Positions 57,093 to 64,000 of a stretch of DNA of 64,000 nt are shown here, in pieces. The notes beneath the pieces are model-generated. The model made no database searches. It saw only the letters and a program-made list of their open reading frames with translations, and was not told the DNA's origin. Positions within the stretch are counted from its first letter, which is position 1. Every line of letters begins with the position of its first letter. This stretch comes from Desulfobacterales bacterium (GTDB taxonomy: Bacteria; Desulfobacterota; Desulfobacteria; Desulfobacterales; JAFDDL01). The stretch is from assembly GCA_034003325.1 (NCBI GenBank), contig JAVEYW010000009.1, positions 62,001 through 126,000 on the forward strand, written 5' to 3'. Both the position numbers and the translations under genes were made by a program.

Positions 57093-58343
57093 TTATATAT
57101 GGCGCAAGGCCTCAACCGGCTCCAGCCTGGCTGCTTTGGCCGCCGGCTGCAGACTGGCCAGGACTGAGACGCCCAGTACGATGAGCATGGCTGAAAGCAC
57201 CTGGTGGGGTTCAATGCTCGGGGCCAAGGTGAAAATCTGATTGGCGTGCCCAAAGGCGACATCCACGCCGGTCAAGTTTAAAACCCAGAGCACGCCAAGG
57301 CCCATGACAGCGCCGGCCAGGGCGCTGACCAGTCCCAGGCAGAAGCCTTCGGCCATAAACAATGCCATAATCCGGCCCGGCCGGGTGCCCATGGCGGCCA
57401 GGGTGCCGATCTCGCGCACCCTTTCATAAACGCTCATCATCATGACATTGAGGACGCTGATCAAAACCACGGCAATCAGGATTACCTTGATGCCCAACGT
57501 CATGACATCGATCATGCGAACGACATTGTAAAACGGGGTGAGCTGATCCCAGGTGTGTAGCTCGAACATAGGCTTGTTCTGTTTGTTGGTGATAGGTCTC
57601 AGGATGCCCCGCAACCGCTCGGAAACAGCTGCCAGCTGGTCAAAGTTCTCCGTTCGCACCGCTACTTCACTGACTTCCAGGGTTTCCATACGCAGCAGAG
57701 CGGCGGCGTCCTCGATGTGAAGATAACCATCCCGGCCGCCTGGCCCCATCAGGCTTTCCACCAACCCGGCCACTGTGAACGTCATCCCGTTGACCGAGCC
57801 ATCCTTGTTGTTGGCTACCAGGACAACGGTGTCGCCGGTTTTGACCGCCATGCCCCTGGCCAACACTTCCGGCAGCAGCACTTCCCGCTTTTTAAGAAGC
57901 GTGTTTTCATGGGCGGCGTCTCTGATCCGTGCCGCCAGCAACGGCACGACCGCCCGCTCCTTTTCCGGGTCGACGCCGTTCAGGCGGACATTGGTGGTCT
58001 GGGCGTAATTGCTCAGCATGGCCCCGAACTTGATGCGGGGGGAAAAGGCCGACACCCCGTCGGCCCGGGTCAGAATGCCGGAAAGCTTTTCAAACGCATT
58101 ATGGGGCAGCATGCGGTCCAGGGGCAGGTTGTCGATGCTGGCCGTGTAGCCCTTGCAGTGCACCTGTAGGTGGCTGATCACCGAATCGGTGATCTGTCCC
58201 ACAATGGCACGTTTGAAAGAGTCGCTCAAACCGACAAAAACGATCACCGCCACCACGCCCACGGCGATCAGCATGCCTGTCAGGAGGGTTCGACGCTTGT
58301 ATCGCAGCAAATTTTTAAGTGCCAGCCGCATCACCTTAAACAT
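57093..58343 (-). CDS. FtsX/MacB-type ABC permease (LolC/E-like)
   Basis: A 416-residue inner-membrane protein. TM1 spans ~20-42, a large periplasmic domain ~43-270, and three TM segments lie at ~275-300, ~320-350 and ~375-400 (NVMMMSVYERVREIGTLAAM). These permeases extract lipoproteins or act as mechanotransmitters. The start overlaps the ATPase gene end by 8 bases. Confidence 0.88.
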   Translation of the reverse strand: MFKVMRLALKNLLRYKRRTLLTGMLIAVGVVAVIVFVGLSDSFKRAIVGQITDSVISHLQVHCKGYTASIDNLPLDRMLPHNAFEKLSGILTRADGVSAFSPRIKFGAMLSNYAQTTNVRLNGVDPEKERAVVPLLAARIRDAAHENTLLKKREVLLPEVLARGMAVKTGDTVVLVANNKDGSVNGMTFTVAGLVESLMGPGGRDGYLHIEDAAALLRMETLEVSEVAVRTENFDQLAAVSERLRGILRPITNKQNKPMFELHTWDQLTPFYNVVRMIDVMTLGIKVILIAVVLISVLNVMMMSVYERVREIGTLAAMGTRPGRIMALFMAEGFCLGLVSALAGAVMGLGVLWVLNLTGVDVAFGHANQIFTLAPSIEPHQVLSAMLIVLGVSVLASLQPAAKAARLEPVEALRHI

Positions 58344-59043
58344 GACGTTCCTCTTTTCCCATGGCTGATCCGTCGATCAATCGTCCGTCTTCAAGGTAAA
58401 AGGTCACTTCGGCCTGGTCCATGATGCGGGCGTCATGCGTCGAAAACACAAATGTGGTGCCGAATTCATCGCGCATGCGCTTCATCAACTCCACCACCCT
58501 CTGGGCGGTCGCGCCGTCCAGATTGGCTGTGGGCTCATCGGCCAACACCAGGGTCGGGCTGCCCACCAAGGCTCGCGCAATGGCGGCACGCTGTTTCTGC
58601 CCCCCGGACAACTGGGCCGGATATTTGCCGGCCTGATCCCCCATGCCCACGGCCGCCAGGACCCGTTCCACCGCCGGTCGACACCGGCCCTTGGCCATAT
58701 TGCGGATCATTAAAAGGGGATACTCTACATTTTCATATACTGTCAGCACGGGCAGCAGGTTGAAATCCTGGAACACAAAGCCCAGATTCTCGCCCCTGAA
58801 ATCTGCCCCCCGGCGGCGGTTAAAAAGGCTCACGGCCTGGTCGGCCACTGTCACCGTGCCTGAACTGGGGCTATCCAGGCAACCCATCAGGTTGAGAACG
58901 GTGGTTTTTCCGCTGCCGGAAGGTCCTACCAAGGCGGTAAATGCCCCCCGGGGAATGCTCAGGCTGACATGGTCAAGTGCGGCAACATCCATTTCGCCTA
59001 TTCGGTAGGCTTTGGAAACACTTTCAAATGTCACAATGTTCAT
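58336..59043 (-). CDS. LolD/MacB-type ABC ATP-binding protein
   Basis: A 235-residue ATPase: Walker A GPSGSGKTT, signature LSGGQKQRAAIARAL, Walker B TLVLADEPTANLDG. I prefer the ATG at 59043, with AAAGGA 13 bases upstream; an ATG at 59064 and a GTG at 59067 are alternatives. It is the first gene of the seven-gene operon that ends at 52878. Confidence 0.9.
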   Translation of the reverse strand: MNIVTFESVSKAYRIGEMDVAALDHVSLSIPRGAFTALVGPSGSGKTTVLNLMGCLDSPSSGTVTVADQAVSLFNRRRGADFRGENLGFVFQDFNLLPVLTVYENVEYPLLMIRNMAKGRCRPAVERVLAAVGMGDQAGKYPAQLSGGQKQRAAIARALVGSPTLVLADEPTANLDGATAQRVVELMKRMRDEFGTTFVFSTHDARIMDQAEVTFYLEDGRLIDGSAMGKEERHV

Positions 59044-59175
59044 CGGGACAACAAATCCTTTCATCACTTGAATAAAAAATCTACAATCATAAAATAACGC
59101 CTAAACACGACTTACCCATGTCGCATGTGATGGTGGTAATTACAGCATAAACTTCTTCTACGATAGGTGAATTTG

Positions 59176-59344
59176 AAGGGAAATTCAAAACCTCTAAATA
59201 GAAAAATGGGTTATCGAAGTCAAACAAAAACCCAGGATGTTTAAAGAGGGCTGGTGCTCGGGGTTAATGATGTCGTCCGATCTCTCCTGCGATTTCAGAA
59301 ATCATCCAAATAGAATTCATGCGTTGATACCGACGGAATACCGT
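59176..59344 (+). repeat. Dispersed repeat R2, copy C
   Basis: Same orientation as A and B. It extends, like copy A, into the ureohydrolase-like segment (ttcatgcgttgataccgac), but a one-base insertion breaks that frame. The copy lies between the ABC operon and uvrA. Confidence 0.8.
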
Positions 59345-59431
59345 TGCGAGCGGTGTAATGGTGACTATGTTATCCGTTACCGTGATCATCGGCGGATTAT
59401 CAGGGAAAGCTTAAACTTTGGAATTTGGATC

Positions 59432-62400
59432 ATGCCTCAATCCTATATAAACATAATCGGCGCCCGGCAGCATAATTTGAAGGGCTTTAATCTTGAAATC
59501 CCCCTCAACAAAATCACGGCCGTTACCGGTGTGAGCGGCTCCGGCAAGTCCTCCCTGGCCTTTGATACCCTGTATGCGGAAGGTCAGCGCCGGTATGTCG
59601 AAACCTTTTCTCCCTATGCTCGGCAATTCATGGAACGAATGGACGGCCCGCGAGTCGATAAAATTGAAGGCATTCCGCCGGCCATCGCCATTGACCGCAA
59701 AGATCCGGTGCGGACCTCCCGGTCCACCGTGGGCACCATGACGGAGGTGACCGATTATACGAAACTGCTCTTTGCCAGGCTGGGCCAACTGCATTGCGAA
59801 AAATGCGGACGGCCGATTATATCCGACACGCCGGCCACGGTCTGGCGGTTTTTAGCAGCCCGGAAAAAGGATACGGCCGTGCATATTTCATTTCCGGTGA
59901 CGGCGGTGCCGGGGGGTGAAAAGGACGTGCGAAGGGAGCTTTCGCGACTCGGCTATGACCGCCTCCTGATTGACGGACGGGTGACCTATCTCGATGAGTG
60001 GAGGCCCGCCGTGGATCATGAGATCCTTCAGGTGCTTGTGGATCGATTTCGGCTGAATTCAGCGGAACGGGACCGTGTCATCGATTCCATTGAGCAGGCT
60101 TTCCGGTTGGGGCACGGAACCCTTTATCTTCTTGTAGACGGCGTCGCCTATCCGTTCAGTCAGGCCCTGGCATGCGCGGATTGTGGCATCACTTATTCTC
60201 CTCCCTTGTCAAATCTGTTTTCCTTTAACAGCCCGATCGGGGCCTGCGAAACCTGCCGGGGCTTTGGTCGGGTAATCGACATGGACCTGAATTTGATTAT
60301 TCCGGATACGTCGCTTTCCCTTGCGAATGGCGCCATCAAGCCCTGGGGCGGAAAGGAGGGGCAGCGGTTCGAATACCGGGATTTGTCGGAATTTTGTCAA
60401 AACGCCCTAATTCCGCTGGATATTCCCTTTGCGCACCTCGACCCTTCTCAGCAACGGGCTATCATTCAGGGCACTCCCGAATATTACGGCATTAAAGGCT
60501 ATTTTGATTGGCTGGAAAGCAGAACTTATAAAATGCACGTGCGGGTCTTTTTATCCCGGTATCGCAGCTATGAGCCCTGCAAGGCGTGCAACGGCACGCG
60601 GTTTAAGGATGAAACCTTGCGCTATACGCTTTCCGGAAAGACCATTGCCGACGTTTATGCACTAAATATTGATGCGGCCATGGCATTTTTTAACGGTCTT
60701 GCCGTGCCGGAAACCGACGGGGCGGCCCGGCTGGTATTGGGTGAAATCACCAATCGGTTAAAATATCTTCAGGATGTGGGCGTGGGATATCTCACCCTGG
60801 ACCGCCAGTCCCGGACCCTTTCAGGCGGAGAGGTACAGCGCGTGGCGTTGGCGTCCTCCATCGGCGCATCGCTGGTCAATACCCTCTATATTCTGGATGA
60901 ACCGAGTATCGGGCTTCATCCCAGGGATGCCAACCGGCTCATGCAAATTCTGAAGGGACTGCGGGATCAATCCAATACGGTCGTGGTGGTGGAACACGAC
61001 CCGGAGATCATTCGCGGCAGTGATTACATGCTCGATATGGGGCCGGCCGCCGGCGAAAACGGCGGACAAATCATGTACTTTGGTCCTACGGCCCAGGCCG
61101 GCGGCTCGTTGACCGGTCAATACGTAAGTGGCGAACGCCGTATCGCGCTGCCTGAAAAAAGACGAAAACCAGACAAGCGGGCATGGATGATAATTCGCGG
61201 TGCAAGGGAAAATAATTTAAAAAATATCACCGTTCGCATTCCGCTCGGGCTCTTTGTCTGCCTGACCGGTGTGTCCGGTTCGGGCAAATCGACCTTTGCG
61301 GAAGACATTTTGTATAAGGCCGTCAAACTGGAAAAAAATGCGCCGGACGGGCACCCCGGGCAATATGCGGACGCCTCCGGAATGGAGTATATCGACGATG
61401 TGATTCTGGTGGACCAGCGGGCCATCGGCAGGACGCCGCGCGCCAATTTGCTGACCTACACCAAGGCCATTGATCCGGTGAGAAAACTGCTGGCGGGAAC
61501 CGAGGTGGCAAAAGCAAAATCCCTGCCGCCCGGCTATTTTTCCTTCAATGTAACGGGGGGCCGGTGTGAAACCTGCCGGGGCGAGGGATACGAGAAGGTG
61601 GAGATGCAATTTTTGTCCGATGTCTTTATCCCCTGCCCGGACTGCGACGGCAACCGCTTCAAGGGAGACGTGCTTGAGGTTCGGTATGCGGAAAAAAACA
61701 TTATGGATATGTTGGACATGACGGTGGATCAGGCCCTGTTGTTTTTTAAGCGATCAACGGCCGTCACCAAAGCCCTTCAGCCCGTGGCCGATGTGGGGTT
61801 GGGGTACATGCGGCTCGGTCAACCCCTAAATACCCTTTCCGGCGGCGAGGCCCAACGGCTGAAACTCTCCCGCTTTATCCGGACGGACGGAAAAACAAAA
61901 CGGCTCTTTATTTTTGACGAACCGACGACCGGGCTGCATTTCGAGGATATCGATACCCTGCTGGCCGCTATTCAACGATTGGTGAATGCAGGCAACACCG
62001 TGCTCGTGGTTGAGCATCATATGGATGTGATTAAAACCGCTGACTGGGTGATCGATCTTGGACCCGAGGGCGGCGATCTTGGCGGGGAAGTGGTGGTGGC
62101 TGGTCCTCCCGAAACGGTTGCAGCGCATGAGGGCTCCCACACGGGCCGGTTTTTGAAACCCTGTTTAAAAAAGACACGGTCCTGGAAGATTCAACCCGAA
62201 AACTTGCCGGCTCTCGCCGAACCGCATCAGGAGATGCCGACGGCCATTTGCGTTCAAGGCGCAAGAGAACATAACCTGAAAAATATTCACCTGTCCATTC
62301 CGCATAACCAGTTGGTGGCGGTGACGGGCGTGTCGGGCTCCGGAAAATCGACCCTGGCCTTTGATATTCTGTTTGCGGAGGGTCAGCGGCGCTATTTGGA

Positions 62401-64000
62401 AAGTCTTGCGCCGTATGTGCGTCAATACATGAAAATTCTGGAGCGGCCTGAAGTGGATGTGGTCTCGGGTATTCCTCCCTCCGTGGCCATCGAGCAGCGT
62501 ATCAGCCACACCAGTCGCCGCTCGACCGTGGCCACCTTAACGGAGGTATATCATTTTCTGCGCCTCTTGTTCGCCAAGGTCGGCACACCGCATTGCACGG
62601 GCTGCGGCCGGGCCTTGTCTTCGCAAACTCCAGCCGCCATATTGAAGGCTATTCGAAAGCGGTATTTCCGGAAAAAGGCTGTTTTATTGGCACCAAAGCT
62701 GTATGGACGAAAAGGCTTTCACAAAGACCTGCTGGCGCGATTGATAAAGGACGGTTTCTTGGAAGCCAGAATCGACGGCGCCATTGTCCCCCTCGTCGAA
62801 AAAATGTCACTGGACCGATACCGTGAGCACACCATTGAGGTCGTGGTGGACCGGTTGCCGATCAAGGATTTGGAAAAAGCCGTGAACCGGGCGTTGGATG
62901 AGGGCAACGGCAGCCTCGTTCTTGCCGATTTGCGCGGACGCGACGAGGTCTTTAACACCCGCGGCGTATGCCCGGCCTGCGGTATCGGCGTGGAGCCGCC
63001 GGACCCCAAGCTCTTTTCCTTTAACAGCCCCAGGGGCGCCTGCCCTCAATGTGATGGATTGGGCGTGATTGCCATATCAGAAGGGGCGCCTGCGGAAACA
63101 TGCCCCTCCTGCAACGGCAGCCGACTGAAAAAAGAGGCGTTGGCCATCCGGATCGATGACCGAACCATTTGGGATCTGGTTCATCTGCCCGCAACCGATC
63201 TGCTTGAAACGCTCAAGCAGCTTTCCGTTCCCGAAGAGGCCCGGCCCATTGCCGATCCCATCCTATCGGAGATATTGACCCGAATATCCTTTTTAAACCG
63301 GTTGGGTCTCGGGTACTTGTCCCTCGATCGCTCCGGCGACACGCTCTCCGGCGGCGAGGCCCAGCGGGTTCGGCTGGCGGCTCAGCTTGGTTCGAACCTG
63401 ACCGGCGTGCTCTATGTGCTGGATGAGCCCACCATCGGGTTGCATCCCCGGGACACCCATGTGTTGTTGACCGCATTGACGGAGTTGCGCGACAGGGGAA
63501 ACACCATTCTCGTGGTGGAACACGATGAGGAAACCATTCGGTCCGCGGATACGGTGATCGATCTGGGACCCGGCGGCGGCAAAAACGGGGGCGAGGTGGT
63601 GGCCATGGGCAGCCCGGCGATCGTAAAATCCGCAACCCGGTCCGCCACCGGTGCGTCCATGCGAAAGCGGGCCCACACAAAGACGTCTCATTCCAGAGAC
63701 TATCGAATTCAACCGGCGATTACGATTCAGGGGGCAACGGCCAATAACCTGAAACACATCGACGCGGCATTTCCCCTTCACACCTTGACGGTCGTCACGG
63801 GCGTATCCGGTTCGGGCAAATCGACACTGGTGAAGCACACGCTGTATCAAGGGCTTTATGATCGCTTGTCTAAAAAGGAAACGCCCTCCGCTGTCTGCAA
63901 CCATATCTCCGGGTGGGAAAAGGTCACCCGGGTTCTGGAAGTCGATCACAGCCCCATCGGCCGAACCCCCAGATCCGTGCCAGCCTCCTATGTCGGGTTT
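59432..64000 (+). CDS. uvrA: Tandem-fused UvrA (double excinuclease subunit A), 3' end outside window
   Basis: DNA-damage recognition ATPase of nucleotide excision repair, here two UvrA units in one frame with no stop for 1523 codons. The frame holds from the ATG at 59432 to the window end. Unit 1 covers residues ~1-925; unit 2 starts near residue 935. Four P-loops are seen, one about every 600 residues: GVSGSGKSS, then GVSGSGKST in the other three. Zinc sites CEKCGRP, CADCGI, CETCRG and CPDCDG are present in unit 1; CTGCGR, CPACGI and CPQCDG in unit 2. LSGGE signatures occur three times before the edge. Chlamydial UvrA has the same double build. I infer that it is the cell's main UvrA, but a normal uvrA may exist elsewhere. 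Confidence 0.95.
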   Translation, partial: MPQSYINIIGARQHNLKGFNLEIPLNKITAVTGVSGSGKSSLAFDTLYAEGQRRYVETFSPYARQFMERMDGPRVDKIEGIPPAIAIDRKDPVRTSRSTVGTMTEVTDYTKLLFARLGQLHCEKCGRPIISDTPATVWRFLAARKKDTAVHISFPVTAVPGGEKDVRRELSRLGYDRLLIDGRVTYLDEWRPAVDHEILQVLVDRFRLNSAERDRVIDSIEQAFRLGHGTLYLLVDGVAYPFSQALACADCGITYSPPLSNLFSFNSPIGACETCRGFGRVIDMDLNLIIPDTSLSLANGAIKPWGGKEGQRFEYRDLSEFCQNALIPLDIPFAHLDPSQQRAIIQGTPEYYGIKGYFDWLESRTYKMHVRVFLSRYRSYEPCKACNGTRFKDETLRYTLSGKTIADVYALNIDAAMAFFNGLAVPETDGAARLVLGEITNRLKYLQDVGVGYLTLDRQSRTLSGGEVQRVALASSIGASLVNTLYILDEPSIGLHPRDANRLMQILKGLRDQSNTVVVVEHDPEIIRGSDYMLDMGPAAGENGGQIMYFGPTAQAGGSLTGQYVSGERRIALPEKRRKPDKRAWMIIRGARENNLKNITVRIPLGLFVCLTGVSGSGKSTFAEDILYKAVKLEKNAPDGHPGQYADASGMEYIDDVILVDQRAIGRTPRANLLTYTKAIDPVRKLLAGTEVAKAKSLPPGYFSFNVTGGRCETCRGEGYEKVEMQFLSDVFIPCPDCDGNRFKGDVLEVRYAEKNIMDMLDMTVDQALLFFKRSTAVTKALQPVADVGLGYMRLGQPLNTLSGGEAQRLKLSRFIRTDGKTKRLFIFDEPTTGLHFEDIDTLLAAIQRLVNAGNTVLVVEHHMDVIKTADWVIDLGPEGGDLGGEVVVAGPPETVAAHEGSHTGRFLKPCLKKTRSWKIQPENLPALAEPHQEMPTAICVQGAREHNLKNIHLSIPHNQLVAVTGVSGSGKSTLAFDILFAEGQRRYLESLAPYVRQYMKILERPEVDVVSGIPPSVAIEQRISHTSRRSTVATLTEVYHFLRLLFAKVGTPHCTGCGRALSSQTPAAILKAIRKRYFRKKAVLLAPKLYGRKGFHKDLLARLIKDGFLEARIDGAIVPLVEKMSLDRYREHTIEVVVDRLPIKDLEKAVNRALDEGNGSLVLADLRGRDEVFNTRGVCPACGIGVEPPDPKLFSFNSPRGACPQCDGLGVIAISEGAPAETCPSCNGSRLKKEALAIRIDDRTIWDLVHLPATDLLETLKQLSVPEEARPIADPILSEILTRISFLNRLGLGYLSLDRSGDTLSGGEAQRVRLAAQLGSNLTGVLYVLDEPTIGLHPRDTHVLLTALTELRDRGNTILVVEHDEETIRSADTVIDLGPGGGKNGGEVVAMGSPAIVKSATRSATGASMRKRAHTKTSHSRDYRIQPAITIQGATANNLKHIDAAFPLHTLTVVTGVSGSGKSTLVKHTLYQGLYDRLSKKETPSAVCNHISGWEKVTRVLEVDHSPIGRTPRSVPASYVGF

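Overview
The window looks like a chromosomal piece of an anaerobic Gram-negative bacterium, most likely a sulfate-reducing Desulfobacterota (Desulfobacteraceae-like). This is an inference. It rests on the ileS-lspA-lgt order, the futalosine menaquinone genes, outer-membrane proteins (TonB receptor, beta-barrel, LolA-like protein), sigma-54 two-component control, PEP-CTERM sorting and many radical SAM enzymes. No tRNA, rRNA or CRISPR array was seen.

Layout. 1-14.7 kb is mostly housekeeping: ileS (cut by the window edge), lspA, lgt, an enlarged holA, gcvH-lipB-lipA on the minus strand, argC, folD, secA and clpS-clpA. 14.7-28.6 kb is accessory. It opens with a decayed IS200-like end and an ATPase fragment. 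Next come secreted proteins: a terpene-cyclase-fold protein with thrombospondin type 3 and dockerin-like ends, a PEP-CTERM protein and an STN/PDZ protein. A minus-strand set follows: a YdjY-domain protein, a second terpene-cyclase-fold protein and a methyltransferase. Then comes an operon for a small protein, an atypical radical SAM protein, a histidine kinase and an NtrC-type regulator, and finally a VTT membrane protein and a cupin. I see two good sigma-54 promoters, one in front of each terpene-cyclase-fold set, so the adjacent sigma-54 regulator is the obvious candidate controller.

28.9-35.4 kb carries a TonB-dependent receptor and the tightly coupled mqnE-mqnC-mqnX-mqnA operon (aminodeoxyfutalosine route to menaquinone). 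35.7-38.1 kb is a response-regulator/TPR protein with a GAF histidine kinase. 38.2-44.1 kb is a divergent module. One side has ParA, an acidic protein with repeated ILELT-type motifs, a double zinc-ribbon protein and a thioesterase. The other side is a SUMF1-domain protein with a very long acidic linker. It may be a cell-organising module. 44.2-49.4 kb is an S1-domain protein, a class IV aminotransferase, alanine racemase and a B12-binding-type radical SAM protein.

49.4-59.4 kb is punctuated by three same-direction copies of a repeat. Between them lie a ureohydrolase remnant, an SDR, a COG3044-type ATPase and then a seven-gene operon with two ABC transporters, an exported NifX-like protein, a LolA-like protein and a beta-barrel. 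The window ends inside a giant uvrA that encodes two UvrA units fused head to tail. Two copies of a different 112-bp repeat, in opposite orientation, lie at 9.2 and 28.1 kb.
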